Numbered from the stretch's first letter, positions 1-12,920 are shown. The stretch is 64,000 nucleotides of DNA from Cyanophora paradoxa (GCA_004431415.1 QPMI01000625.1:62001-126000), one strand, 5' to 3'. Notes: generated by a model from the letters alone, not told the origin. Numbers and translations are program-made.

Positions 1-215
1 AGTGGGGTACACGATACTGCAGAAAGGAAGCCGTTGAAACTTTCCGGTCGCGTGCGCGCTGCACATCTCAAAAAGCGAAAATAGAGCCCGATAAGATGTC
101 CGTATCTCCCTCAACTTTTCTCGTGGTGCGCCCCTTCTTGCAACGGCAGCCCATAACGGCCGCACGCCGCCGACGACTTCCAATTCTGCCACATCTGCCA
201 CATACGCACACATTG

Positions 216-1150
216 ATGGAGGATGATCGCAGGTAAATATAATCAGTGCCGAGGCGCCCGAGAAGCGTAAGCGTCTCATCGGGTGCACATTGATAACACT
301 GGCATACTAGCCGTGACGTGACGTGACGCGCTGATTGTGTTCTTAATCTCTGTTCTTCTAGGTCACGCCGCTGTCGCTACTTCGTTGTCTGCCAGGTTGG
401 CGTCCCCGCATCCTCGTGTCTGCACAACTCGCAGTAATCGCCTGTGCAGTACGGATCGGACAGCCGCAATGCGATTCGTACAGCAACGCTGCCGGGCGGG
501 CCCAATATTCCCTACAACCAGTCTTTCCGCCTCCAGCTCGACGGTTTCTCTTCCACTGTTCAAGTCACGCTAATGCGCGAGCGTAAGAATAAGGAAGCAG
601 TCGCCATGGGCGGAATCAAATTTAACATCGACACGAACCTGGACAAAGCCACGGCAGTCGAGAAGACTTACAGCGTTAGCCCGGGCTGCAGCCTGCGCGT
701 CGCATTCCAGCCCGAGGTGCCGCCGAAGCCGGAGCCGGCAGCGGAAGTGTACAGCTACCCGGAGGTTGCCGTGCCCACGGCCGTGCTGCCGGCGGATCCC
801 GAGGCTTATTCGAATTCGGAGACGCCAAGGGGCGTGTCCCGCAGCAACTCCTTCGACCAGTTCCAGCCCCCGCAACAATTCGATTTCTCATCGCCCATCT
901 CGTACGCCCAGCAGACAACACGTACGCCCTTTTCCACTTCCCGTTCCCGTATCTCAAACTCCGTGCAGAGGAGGACGAGCCGCCAAGGCCGCCGTGTTAC
1001 GCGGGCATGCTCTCCTTCCTGACCTCCGGATGCGAAGCTCCCGTCGCTAAGGCCCAGGATTACAATGTGGAGAGCACCAGCTGGCGCTACATCGATTCCA
1101 AGCCGCAGGGCTGGCGCTCTGCGTGGGGCTTGTGGGACGTTGAGCTGTAA
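216..1150 (+). CDS. C2-like domain protein, 4 exons, 234 aa
   Basis: Exons 216-232, 361-394, 450-921 and 969-1150 join in frame from ATG (216) to TAA (1148-1150); donors are GTAAAT, GTTGGC and GTACGC, acceptors all AG. Residues about 10-100 look like the second half of a C2 beta-sandwich: RYFVVCQYGSDS, then PYNQSFRLQLDG, then STVQVTLMRERKN. C2 domains usually bind lipid or protein at membranes; the N-terminal C2 strands and clear Ca2+-binding aspartates are not visible, so this may be a divergent or incomplete C2. Residues about 100-175 are Pro/Glu/Ser-rich. The C-terminus is Trp-rich (SWRYIDSKPQGWRSAWGLW). The 17-nt first exon rests only on an in-frame ATG and a good donor, so the true start could lie elsewhere. 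The C2 call is family-pattern inference. Confidence 0.5.
284..313 (+). repeat. 30-bp repeat shared with 46995-47024
   Basis: A 30-bp string containing ATTGATAACACTGGCATACT lies in intron 1 of the C2-like gene and recurs without mismatch at 46995-47024. Followed here by three GTGAC units. Confidence 0.8.
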
Positions 1151-1583
1151 GATTCATGTACACTTCTATACATGTAAGATCTCTAAAGATCTACAAGCCA
1201 TGGGTTAGTGCACGACCTCGATATATTAGTGCATGCAGTTCGAACGCCGTATTAATATTCTTATAAATTACGCGTCCAACCTCAAATCAAAGTCCCCACG
1301 GGCTACGCAGACTACAAACACGCATGACCGGTACCGGAGCCCGGATCACTGCATGACTACAGCGCTAGCTATAGCTAGCTATATAGCTAGTATACGTACT
1401 GGTACCGGGACGGTACTGTACTACTAGGCTAGCGACGGAAGGAGGGGTACGCATTTCGGACCGCCAGGGCTCGAAGGAGGGCGCGAGGTGCCGGCGAAAT
1501 CAGCCGCGAGCTGCAGCGTTGTCCAGCGGCAAAGGCAGAAATCCTAGTCGGCCGGCGATCAGGCTAAAGAGCCGCCGGACCGC
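1151..1583. other. Intergenic, with CTAG-rich palindromes
   Basis: No gene seen. Positions about 1371-1399 are a run of overlapping GCTAG/CTATAG palindromes. The following 150 bp become GC-rich towards the next gene. Confidence 0.5.
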
Positions 1584-4500
1584 AGTCGGCTAGCATGGGT
1601 CGGAGAAGAGAAAACGTCGGGTTGGCTGGCCCGGCGGGAGGCTTGGTGTTCGCTGAAGGGCACGTTGTTTCGCGATCTCATGCTGCTAGCTATAGGCGCC
1701 CGCGAAGCCGAGCAAGGTCTGACCAGGCTCGTGCAGGTACTTGCACAAGAGGGCAGCGCTGGGTCGATGGAAGCGGAAGTTCTTCATCATCAAAGGGAGC
1801 TCGCTGTTGTGCGGAAGAAAGCCCGACGTGCGCACCCTTAGCCGTCGCGAACCGCGCAAGAGCTGGAGCTAAGAGCCTCTGCGCTGACGCGGGCTCCTGC
1901 GCGGCTGGCGGACTCCTTTCCGCAGAGCACGAAGTTCAAACCGATGACTCTGCCGAGCGATATTCCAGCGCGGATCATTGGCGGACTCTCGCAGAAGGGC
2001 GGCAAGTACGGCTTCACGGTGCGCACACCGTCCGAGCCCTCGCACACGTCCTTGATGGCGCGGCGGCGTCGTCTTATCATTGCGCGGCGTGACGGGTCTG
2101 ATTGCGGGGGCAGGTGGCGCTGGCGAGACGGACGGTCTTGTTCGCGGACTCGGAGGCGGAGCGGCAGAAGTGGATCAACGGCTTCCTCGCCATCGGGTAC
2201 AAATTCGTGGACGATCCGGTGCGCGAGGTGGGTGGGGGCGATGAGACCGGGGCGAGACGGGGCCGGCAGCTGGCGGAGGATGGGGCGGGGGAGACGCTGG
2301 ACGAGCTGGCGGTGGCGGTGGAGGACGCGGAGGAGAGCCGCAGGGCCATCCGCGACCTGCCGGGTCTCGCCGAGCGGCCCTTCTTCGCGGAGAACCTCCC
2401 GAGCCCCGCCCCATTCGGCCCCGGCCTCCACCGCATGACCGAGCTGCCGCGCTGGGACCTGCCCCCAGTCGCCGTGACACGCCTGGGGCGCGGCCCGCTG
2501 GCGCCGGAGGCGGTGCAGTCGACTGGCGTGCTGGCGGGCCTTCTGCGGGAGCGGGCAGGGGAGGGCGCGGAGCGGGAGGCCCTGCTGGACGGGCTGGCTC
2601 GGGAGGCGCTGGAGGAGATGGCGGCGCTGCTCTCGCCGGCCGTCGGCGAGTGCTACGAGGTCGCCCAGCTCGTCTGCTCCCGCCAGCCCGAGGTCGCGAA
2701 CCGCGCCCTCCTTCTCCTCCTCTCCAAGGCGACGGCGGCGGCGGTCGGGAGCGGGAAGCTCGCTTCGGTCAACTGGGACGCCCTACACGTGCTAGGTCTC
2801 GCCCTTCAGCACGCCCAGCCGGGCTCCGTCCCCGTCAAGACCGCCGCCCTCCTCGCCCGCTCGGGCCGCGTGCGCACCGCCGGCCCGGGGCGCCGTGGAT
2901 TGGATTGGCGGGGTTCCGACGCGGCGCGCAGATGCTGCTGGAGATGGCGGTTGGGAGGCACCAGCGCCGCTCGAGCGCCGCGCCGTACGACGAGGAGGCG
3001 CCCTCCGAGCTCGCCGCCGTCGCTTCCGGTGCGCCAGCGCGTGCCGACCGCCCTCGCGCGTCGAGGCGAGGGCCTCCCGCGCAGGGGCGCACCGGGCGGT
3101 GCAGGCGGTGGGGGTCCTGCTGGACGGCCTGGAGAGCGCGGCGCCGTACGAGCGGAGCCTGGAGCGGGCGGCGGGGTACGGGGCGATGGCGTCGCGGGAG
3201 CTGCGGGCGGTGGACCACCTGCTGCGGGACCTCGAGGAGGGCGAGTTCGAGCACCTCGGGGAGGCGGCGCGCTCGATAGCCATGGGCCCAGCGGCGGCGC
3301 GCGCCGTCATCGCCGCTGAGGCCGCATACGCCCGCCAGGCCCTCGCCCTCCTCGCCCCGCACTTCGATCGGCCCTCCCAACGCGATCCCGCCGCCGCCCC
3401 GGAGCCCGACGCCGACGACGCCGCCTCGCAGCGCTCGGCGCCCTCATCGCGCCGCTCGGGCGGGCGGGGCGGGGCGGCGGCGGGCGCGGAGCCGGCAGCA
3501 CGGCTCGCATCGTTCACGCAGTGCCTGCGGACGGCGGTGGGGCGCTCCAAAGCCGGCGCCGCCGACGCCGCGGAGCTCCTCCGCGCGGACTCGGGCGTCG
3601 GGTACGGCGGGCGGCGCGACCCTCTGCAGGCTCTCGGAGCCGGCACCCTCCTCGACTGCGCCCTCGGCTGCAAGGGCCGCGGGGCCTTCCCCTGCCCCGT
3701 CCCCGTCCCCGCCCTCCCGCCCTCCTTCCTCGCCGAGACGCTAGCCGCGTGGGGCCTGGAGTGCGCGAACGCGGCCGGCGCGGCGGCGTCGGCGGCGGCC
3801 CTCGCGCGGGGCGGCTCGGACACGGAAGGCGAGGATGGCGGCGGGTACGAGACGGACGGGGCGTCGTCGGTCGCGTCCGGGAGCACGGTCTCGTCGGGCC
3901 GCGGCCTCGGGGGCTCGGCCTGGCGCCGCGCCGCCCCCGAGACGTGGTACGTGCAGGCGCGACTGCTCGCCGCCCTCGCGGACCGCGGCTGCCTGGCGGA
4001 CGTCGAGCGCCTCATGAGCGGGAACGCGAGCATGGAGGTCTCAGTGCGGGGCACGCCGCTCGGCGTCTGGATCGCCGGCCGCATGCACGCCCTCGCGTCG
4101 ACTGCGCCGGAGCGGCACGTTGCCGAGGCGGCGACGCGCTTCTGCGCCTTCCTCGCCCTGGCCGGCTCCGGAGGCTCATGGCTCGTCGACGAGGGGGCAG
4201 ACAAGGCGGGGGTTCCCGCGAGCGGCGGCGGCCGGCGGCGGAACTCGATGTTGCCGGGGGCGGACCTCGTCGGCTCGGCGGAGGCGGAGCTGCTCTTGTG
4301 CGGCGTCCACAGCCTCGTGGAGATCGGCTGCCATCCCGAGAACGGCCGACGCGAGGCGCGCGGGGCCTCGCGCCGCGCGCAGCCCGCCACGAGGCCGGCT
4401 GACGGTTGCCGGCAGGTGGCGCGGGAGCTGCTGAAGGAGTTGCAGATGGCGGCTGCAATGGCGCGCGACGCGCACGTGCAGGCGGTCCTCCGAGAGGAGA

Positions 4501-7500
4501 TGGAGCGCGTCGGCGGGCCCGGCAGCACCGCAGTCGACCGCCTCCTCATCCGCAACGAGGTCCCCGCCGTCCAGACTGAGGACACCGGCCCCGTCGTCGC
4601 GCAGGCGCGTCCCCCGCCGCCCTGTCTGCGCGGGCCGGGCTAGCGTGGCGGCGGCTGAGGAGGGGCGCAGTTCGTGGAGTGCGTGCGGGGCCGGCTGGCG
4701 GAGCGGCAGCCGGCGGGCTCGCTGGACGACGCGCTTGCCCGCACGCGCGACGCCGCCCTCGACGAGCTTGCTGAGTGCGGCAGCCGCCGGCGCCGCGCCC
4801 CGCGCCGCCGGCCTCACACAGCGCGCAGGAGCCTAGACGAGGGCCTGCACGTGCCGCTGGTGGCGAGCGTGGTGGGGGCCCCCGGGGCGTCGAGAGCGGG
4901 TGTGCGCGAGGTCGGCGTCGACCTCGAGTCCCGCGCCCTGCGCTTCGTGGAGGCAGCGCGGGCCGACGAGGGCGCGCATCGCGTACTCCTCATCGCCGGC
5001 GACATGGGGTCGGGAAAGACGACCGTCGCGCGGCGCCTCGTGCGCGCCCTCTGGCTCGCCTGGCGCCCCGGCGGCTCCGGCCCCGTGCCACTCTTCATCC
5101 CGCTGCGGAGCCCGCGGTCGATCGCGGACGGGCGGCTAGTGACGGAGCAATTCGAGGCGATGCGGCTTTCGCAGGACCAGGCGCAGCAGGCCGCCCGCCG
5201 CTACGGCCTCGTCTTCGTCCTCGATGGCTTCGACGAGATGGGCCTCCGCGCCAACCTCTGGCCCGCCCCCCGTCCGCCCCGCCTTGCCGCGGCTCGTGAC
5301 GCCGGCCGCAGGGTGGAGTTCCTCGAACGCTGGGCCGCCTGCGCCGTCGTCACCTGCCGCACCGACTACCTCGCCACCCTCGGGCGCTACAAGGCCTGCC
5401 AGGCCCCGCCCCGCCCCGCCGCGCGCGTTTGCGTCTGATTGCGGGCGCAGGTACTGTTCTGCCCGTGGGAGGGGCGGCCGCCCCGGCCGCAGCTGGAGGC
5501 GCTGCTGGAAGCAAAGATCCACCCCTTTACGCGGCGGCAGTCCACCGCCTTCGTTCGCAAGTTCGTCGCAAGGGCATACGGCGCCGATGACGCCGCCGCC
5601 CCACCCGAGGTCGAAGAGGAGGCCCCGCCGCGGCGGCCCCCGCCCAGCGTCCCGGCAGCGCCGCCCCCGCCCCCGCAGCGGCCCTCGCTGGACGGCTCGG
5701 CGGCGGGCTGCGGGGCCCGGGAGCGGCGCCGCGGCGGGGACGGGGCTGCGGGGCCCCGGGAGCGAGGCGGGAGGTTCGGTGGTGGAGACGCGCAGTGTGG
5801 CGTCCGGGGGCCTGGCGGAGCGAGGGCGCGTGCGACAAGCCTTCGTGGCGACCTCCTCCATGACCCTCGCCGAAAAGCGGCCCTCCGGGGCCCGCCGCCG
5901 CTCCTCCAACATCGCCGGTGGCGCCGGCGAGACGGGGCCCTCCCGGCCCGCACCCGCCCCGCGCCCCGTGCCCGCACCCCTGCTCGCGAGCGCCCGCGGC
6001 TGCCGGCAGCCGAGGGGTCCGGCGGCAGCGCCCGCTCGGGGCGCTCCTCTCACGACGTGCGCGGCGAGCCCGAGCGGGAACCAGGGCGGGAGCCCGAGCG
6101 GAGGCTCGTCCCGGCGCCGGCGCCGGCCCCCGTGCAGCGAACCTTTCCACGGGAGTCGCGCGGCTCGCGGAGCGAGTGGCTGCGCGAGCAGATCGACGCG
6201 ATCCCGGGCCTCGACTCGCTGGCCTCCAACCCGATGATCGTGCGACGCGCCGCCCCCGCTCGCGGCGGGGCCCGCCTGCTGACACGGCGCGCAGCTCTTC
6301 ATGATGGTGCAGACGATGGAGCCTATCGAGGCTTACTGGCGCGAGCAGGCCGCCGCCGTCCACGCCGGCTCCTCCCACCGCGTCTTCCGCGTGCGCCGCC
6401 GCCCCGCCGCCGCCGCGCTGAGCCGGCGAGCCGACGGGCGGGAATCCGCGTTTGCGTGCAGATGACGGCGCTGGAGGTTTTCCGCATTTACGTGCGCGAG
6501 TACGTGCAACGGCGCGCAGCGGCGCTGCTGGCCGCGGAGCGGAAGCGGGGCGGGGGCGGGGGCGGGCGCGAGGCCGACCTGCTGGCGCGCCTGGAGATGG
6601 CCGTCCGCGTCTTCAGCGGGGAGATGGCCGTCAATCTCTTCCGCGTGCGCCGGCCGCCCGCCGCCCAGGGCCGCCCCCCGCCGGTTCGAGCGCCGCGCAG
6701 GAGGGCGTCCGCGAGGTGCGCTTCCACATGAGCAGCGCCGAGGACCTCGTCCGCGAGCTCGACGCCCGCCTCTTCTCCCCTGCCGGCTCCGCCCGCGGCC
6801 CCGCCCCCGACGTGCGCCGGCCCCCCGCCCTCGCAGCCCCCAGCCTTACGCACCTGGCGTCGCAGGCGGGTGCCCTCTCAGCGGGCCCCGGCCCTGAGCC
6901 CATTCGGGGAGGGGGCGTGCTGGGCCCCCCCGGCACGGGAAGCGGCGAAGCGGATCGGGCGTGGCGGCGGCTGCTCTTCCAGGCGGAGCCAGCGGTGCTG
7001 CGGGCGGCGCGCCAGTTCTCCCCCGTCCGGCAGGAGTCGGGTCCCGCCGGCCGCTGGCTCGCCTTCTTCTTCACGCACCACGCCCTCGGTGCGCACTGCT
7101 GCCCCGCCCCCGCCGCCCCCATGCGGCCGATGCGGCGCCCGGCGCTCGAGCGCAGCCGACTATTTCCTTGCCGAGTCGTGCCTCCTCGCGCTGCCGCTCG
7201 CCCCGCCACCGCCGCCGCCCGGCACCGACCCCGGCCTCCCCACGGGCCAGCGCCTTGCGCCCGACCCGGCGCCGGCGCGTCACGAGGGCGCCGGCGGCGC
7301 GCCAGGCCCGCGGCCGGCGGGAGCGGGCGTCTCGCTTTTCCGGGAGACACGGGAGTGGGCCCCGGTGCACGCGCAGCTGAGCGAGAAGAACCTGATTGAG
7401 GCGGCCGCCGTCGCGCGCTTCCTCGCCGACGCCGTCGCCATCGACCCCTCGCCCGTCCCGCCCGCGCGCCCGGTGGCCCCTTCGCCGACGCGCCCGGCGC

Positions 7501-10500
7501 CTTACAGCGGGGACCCCCGCGTGCGCGGTCTTTTCCTCGAGGCGGTCCTCGCCTCGCGCGCGGCCGGCTGGGACGGCACGCCGACCGCCACACGCGCCTG
7601 CTCGGCCGCCGCGGTCGCTGCGACCGTCCTGGCGGCGGCGCAGGTGCCCCTCGCGGGCCTCGACCTCGCGCGCGTGCGCATGCCGGGGGCCCTCCTCGCT
7701 GGCGCCAACCTCGCGGGGGCCTCCCTCGTGGGGGCCGACCTCTCGCACGCCTCCCTTGCCGGCGCCTGCCTCGCGGGGGCGGATCTCACCGACGCCGTCC
7801 TCACGGGCGCCGCCCTCGGCGAGCGGCCACGCCTCGAGCCCGACGAGTGCGGGCCCGCCGCCCTCTCGGGCGCCCTCCGGCCCCTGCCCCGCGCCCCGGC
7901 CCTGCACCGCGCCGGCCCGCCCTCGGTGGAGAGCGCGGCGCGCGGGGCCCCGGCGCCGGCAATCACGTGCGTGTGCGTGTCACGGGACGGGCGGCTGGTG
8001 GCGGTGGGCGGCTCGGACCGGACGGTCACGCTGTACGAGGTGGAGGGGCGGCCGGGCCCGGCGCGCGTCCTTTCGGGCCACGCGGCGGCCGTGACGTGCC
8101 TCGGGCTCTCCGCCGACGGTACGCTCCTGGCGTCGGGCTCGGACGATGCGACGGTGCGGGTGTGGGACGTCGCCACGGGGCGCGAGACGCACTGCCTGCG
8201 GGGCCACGGCGGGCCCGTGCGGGCCCTCCACTTCCTCCCCGCCCCCGTCATCCCCCCGGTGCTCGTCTCGGGCGCCTGGGACAACACCGTCCGCCTCTGG
8301 AAGCTAGGGCCCGGCGGGGCCGCCGAGGAGGCGCGCACCCTTGGCGGGCCCTCCTCCTGCGCGTGGGTCACCTCCGTCGCCATCTCCGCAGACGGTCCGC
8401 CCCTCCCACGCCCTCTCCTCTGCGCGCCCCGCTCCGCGCCTCACTGGGCCCCACCGCAGGGGCAACGGTGGCGGCGGGCTGCGATGACAAGGCCGTGCGG
8501 GTCTGGGACACGCGGAACGGGCAGCTGCGGCACACGCTGCGTGGCTACCACGAAGCGGCAGTGACGGTGCTGGCGATGTCGCACGACGGGCGCCACCTCC
8601 TCTCAGTCGCCGACGACGGCTCCCGCGTCGTCTGGGAGCTCCCCACCGGCCGCCCCGCCCGCCTCCACCGCGACCCGCTGCCCCTCGAGACGCCCGCCGG
8701 CCCCGCCGCCGCGCACGTCGCGGCGGCCGCCTCCTGGCCGGCTGGCGTGGCGGTGCTCGCGCTCCCCGCGGGGGCCGGCGCCCTGCTACGCGACCTCGAA
8801 ACGGGCGCTGAGCTGCTCCGTGTACCCGGTCCGCCGCCCCGCCCGCCCCCACATCAGCGCTGCGGGCCCGACGGGACGCTTAGGGCACCGCTCACCGGGG
8901 CCCCTCGCGGCCCTCGCCCTCTCCGACGACGCCCGCCTGCTCCTCCTCGCCTCCGCATCCCCCGACGACCGGTCCCTCTGGTGCCCGGCGCCGCGCCGCG
9001 CCACGGCCCCCCGCGCGGGCCCCATTGCCACTGAAGCGACCGGCAGCGTCTACGACGTGGAGGAGGAGATGCGGCGCCAGGCGGGCGGCTACAGCGTTGC
9101 CTGTGCGGCCCTCGCACCGCTCCCTCTGGCACGGGGTGGAGCGGCGGGGCCGACAACGGGGCCGGCGCCCTCGCCGGGGGCCCTCGCACTGGCGGAGCTC
9201 GATGACCTCTCAGTGCGTCTCCTCGAGGCCGCCTCGGGCCGCGAGACGCGCCGCCTGCGCGTCGCCCCCGCCGAGGCTGCTCCCGAGGAGGCCGGGGCGG
9301 TGGCCACCCTTGAGCATATCCGCTGCGTCGCCTGGTCGCCCGACGGGCGCCTCCTCGCGGTGGGCACCTCGCTGGGGCGCGTCGCCCTGTTCGAGCCGGA
9401 CGCCGGGCGCGAGCTGGGTGTCGCCCAAGGGCACGCCGCCGCCTGTGAGGCCCTCGCCTTCACGGGCCTCACCGACAACGCTCACGAGCTCGCCTCCGCC
9501 GGCGCCGACGGCTCCGTCATGTCCGCCCGCCCACACGCGCCCCCAGCCGCTCTCAGCCCTCGCGCCCCTGCCCTTACGCCCCGTGCAGCATGTACCTCCT
9601 GCGGGGTGGGCCAATCGGTGCCCTTTCCAAGCCCCTCTTCCAGGCCACGGGCCGGCATGAGGGGCGCCGCGGCGATGTCGCCGCCCCGTGCCTTGCCCTC
9701 GCGGCGTCGCCGCCGACGGCTCTCTACGGACCGCCCTGGGCCAGCGGTGCCGGCGCTCGCGTTCTCGCCGTCGGTCCGCTGGCCCCCGCCCATCCGTTGC
9801 GCCACGCGGGCAGCTGATCTCCGGCGGCAGGCCTGGGGGACGGGTACGTGCAGCTCTGGGACGTGCACACGGGGACGAAGGGCCCCGAGCTCTGCCACGG
9901 GGAGGGGGCGGTGACGTCCCTTGCGTACCACCGCGGCGGGCGAGTGATCGCATCGGGTGGCGCGGACGGCGCGGTACAGCTCTGGTCGGTGGAGACGGCG
10001 GGGGCCCTGCGGCAGCTGCGGGGCCACACCGGGCCTGTTCTCGCCCTCGCTTTCGTCGTAGACCCCGACGAGGACCTCGACGACGATGAGGGCGGGCCCG
10101 ACTGGCGCGGCTCAGGGTGCGACCCGCCTCCCGCCCCGCCCCCACTCCGCCTCTCACGCGCGGCACTCCAGCGCGGACGATGGCACGCGGGTGCTGCTTG
10201 CATCGGGCTCGGCGGACCACACGGCGCGCCTGTGGGATGCAGCCGCTGGCCGCAGCCTGAGGATCTTGCCCGGCCACCACGGGTGCGCGGCGCGACCCAC
10301 CGCGCAACGTGGCGGGCGTCAATGAGGGCCTGCAGGCGGGTGCACAGCGTGGCAGTGAGCGCGCGGCGTGGGATCGTTGTGACGGCGTCAGCGGACGACA
10401 CCGTCCGCTGCCTCACGTGGGCACGACCGGCGGAGGGCACGCGGGCGCCCGATGGGGCCCACACCCGTGGCTTTGGCGCTCTGTTTGTGCGCACCCGGCC

Positions 10501-11630
10501 CCTCTCTGGTCTTCTTCTCCGCTGAAAACGGGGAACAGGGCCGGGGTCGGCGTCGGGGCGTATTGGGAAAGCTATGCAGCTGCGGGGGTCTGACCGCCAT
10601 CTGTGGCGCTTCGGCGTGCTCCTGCTGCGAACGCCTCTCCGTCGCCAGCGTCCTCGACTCGTGCCTCCCCTCCACGGACCCCAGGGCGCCTCCGCCCCAA
10701 TCCCAAGTGCGTCTCCACCTCTTCCCTGTCCGTGTGACCTGATGACGCCTTCCGCAGCCGGCAAGGAGCCTGCGGCGTCTGACGAGCGAACCGGCCGCCC
10801 CGGAGCAGCTTTCCTCTGGTGACGGGACCGTGTGCACGCCCTGCTCTACCTTGGATGCCCCCGATCGACACAGGGCCGGGCCGCAGGGGGACTTGAGGGA
10901 CGGCCTGGGCCTCCTGGCGATTGGGTGGCGTGCAGGCCGGCTCCGGCTTGAGGCGAAGGGGGCGACAACGAGCGGCCTGAGCGCCGATCTCGATGGCGGC
11001 AGTCTGCAGCTGATCGCCCAGGCAGCGGGCCGCCCCGTCTCTGCCCTCACCACCCCACACCTCGCCAGCCCCGTCTTCCAGCCCCTCTCCGCGGATCGTT
11101 CCCTCCCCCCCCCATCTCCTGCCCGTCACACTCCGCCCGCCTCGGAAGCCTCCCCAGGGGGCCCACCACCCCACGGTGGCTTTGCGTCCTCGATGGCGCG
11201 ACCCTCGTTTGAGGGGCAGCGTCTGGGGAGTCACACAAACAGCCCTCGCCCATCCCTTGACCGCCAAAGCAACAGCGGCCAGAGCGCGCACTCTCTTTCT
11301 GGTCCCGCTCCGCCTCCTCCATTTAGGACTGGTGGAAGCGAAGGCGGGGCACGCTCCTCGTCGCCTGTGCCGAGGTGCACTGGTTTCTGCTTTCCACTTT
11401 TCAACTGCAGTCCGAATCCCGCTGAACGCTTCTGATTCTCGCTTTTCAACGGCAGTTCTGCTTCGCAGCAGTGGCGAAGTGCCCTGCCGCCCCCGCCCCC
11501 ACAAGACAATGCAAGAAACATCTTCCCTGTCATGAGCCACCCCTACGGCTCGCCCGATTCCACACCCGCCACCAAAGACACTAACACTGATGCTGGCCGG
11601 CGCTCCTTCTTCTCAAGGCGCAAAAAGTAG
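1584..11630 (+). CDS. PH / NACHT / pentapeptide / WD40 STAND-like protein, many exons
   Basis: Coding potential moves between all three forward frames at plausible splice sites. The N-terminus resembles a PH domain: GWLARREAWCSLKG near 1620, then KYGFTVALARRTVLFADSE and RQKWINGF when 1809-1925 and 2019-2113 are spliced out. Ala/Leu/Glu-rich helices follow. The NACHT module has Walker A GDMGSGKTT (about 4998-5024), Walker B VFVLDGFDEM (about 5213-5242) and a sensor VVTCRTDYL. Helical pieces follow: HPFTRRQSTAFVRKF, LASNPMILFMMVQTM across intron 6240-6294, and FTHHALADYFLAE across intron 7089-7155. Pentapeptide repeats (LAGANLAGASLVGADLSHAS) lie at 7641-7815. WD40 blades with GSDDATVRVWDV-like ends run about 7961-10440. 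The Ser/Pro-rich tail ends SFFSRRKK-stop at 11628-11630. Other supported introns: 2870-2931, 3029-3084, 6655-6700, 8395-8459. NACHT is a STAND NTPase switch and WD40/pentapeptide arrays usually act as sensor or scaffold; that role is inferred. Exact start, the junctions at 4560-4670 and 5390-5450, and blades at 9520-9840 are unresolved; a frameshift there cannot be excluded. Confidence 0.65.
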
Positions 11631-12444
11631 GAACTCTTTAGGACAAACGTGGGTCTAGAGTAGCCGGTTCCTTTCTTTCTGCTAGATTAATTTCGTAGTT
11701 ACAGCCGAGATCTACATAACGCATTGTGAAACGACACGTGATGCCAGCTACCATGGTCCATGGCGCAGTGTTCAACTGAAGAGGCAGATTGAATTCCAAA
11801 ATTGATTGACAACAGAACCGAGGTCGAGATCAAAATCATTGAACTCAGCCTGGCAGTGTACTACGTACGGTATCAAAAATCTCACAAGCTTAAGCCTTGA
11901 AGCCAGCCTCGAGCTCACAAGCTTATAATATATAATTAAGCCAGCCGCGGCGCATGGGCAAGCACACGTGCATGCACACTGCGCACTGCGGCAAACCGTG
12001 CACGTGCGCAGGGCAAGTATACGTATATCTAAGTGCAGGAGCACGCAAGCTTAAGGTTTGCCAAGTTGCAAGCCATCCCCCGTGCACCTCTCGAGCTCTA
12101 CCTGTTCAAGCTTATAATTAAGCTTCTATACAAGTGAAGCCGAGTCCAGCCTGGCATGCGCAGGGTCTCCTAGGCCTCCCCTCCAGAGATTCATGCAGGG
12201 GCCGGGGGATTTTCATGTTCGATTCTGTGTTAGTGCCCGAAACTTGAAAACGTGCGAATCAGGCAAAGGAGTCACTGAGTACCATTTTCGGGATCCCAGA
12301 GGCCGAAAATGGGGTAGTATAGTATCAACTCGTTGTGCTTAATTTTGATGGCGGTGGCAAATAATGTCCAGCACCAACCTAAGGGCCTCGAACGCGTTGC
12401 TTCGGAGCCCATCCGCTAGCTAACGCATATATAGCTCTGTGCAG
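11631..12444. other. Intergenic, less GC-rich, with AAGCTTATAAT repeats
   Basis: No gene recognised. Short direct repeats around AAGCTTATAAT occur at about 11920 and 12110, with alternating purine-pyrimidine CACGTGCA strings at 11965-12010. Confidence 0.4.
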
Positions 12445-12588
12445 GACGCGGAGGGCGCGACCGCGCTCCACGTCGCCTGCGGGAGGGGCCTCGCGGGCGG
12501 GGCGAAGGTGCTGCTGGAGGCTGGTGCCCGCGCGGGGATCGATCTTCTCGCGGCCGAGGACCCAGCGCCCGCGAAAGGCACACCTTGA
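12445..12588 (+). pseudogene. Orphan ankyrin-repeat exon fragment
   Basis: After an AG at 12443-12444 one frame reads DAEGATALHVACGRG, then AKVLLEAGARAGID, the consensus of one ankyrin repeat, and stops at 12586-12588. No neighbouring ankyrin exons are visible. I read it as a relic or stranded exon; an expressed single exon of an unrecognised gene is less likely. Confidence 0.5.
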
Positions 12589-12920
12589 AGGCCCAAGATC
12601 CTAAGGCCACTCCTGCTCCGCAGGGACTCGCTTGTTAGGCATAAATAGTGTTAGCACACGTAAGTAATTCGACTACCATCAATCTAGCTAATTCTACGAA
12701 CAGAAAATGCTGTGTAAGTTAGACACTACGCACAACCATAAAATAAAAAAAGCGGGCCCTCTCTCTGGTCCCTGCCCTACGGGGCTCGCTCGGAAGCAGC
12801 ACGGGCTCCTCCAAAAGCGCGAGCCGAGGGCCGAAATGCCCCGCACGCATGCGCCACACCAGCCCTCCACAGCTAGTGCCGGGGGTGGCTGCCAAGGGAC
12901 GCAGCGCCGGGCGCGTCTTC

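Noticed and set aside
2792-4585. 597-codon minus-strand frame opposite the NACHT gene
   Set aside because: Arg/Ala/Ser-rich antisense shadow of a GC-rich coding region; no motif, while the plus strand has conserved domains.
5136-6302. Long minus-strand frames opposite the NACHT region
   Set aside because: Compositional; they overlap conserved NACHT-associated helices on the other strand.
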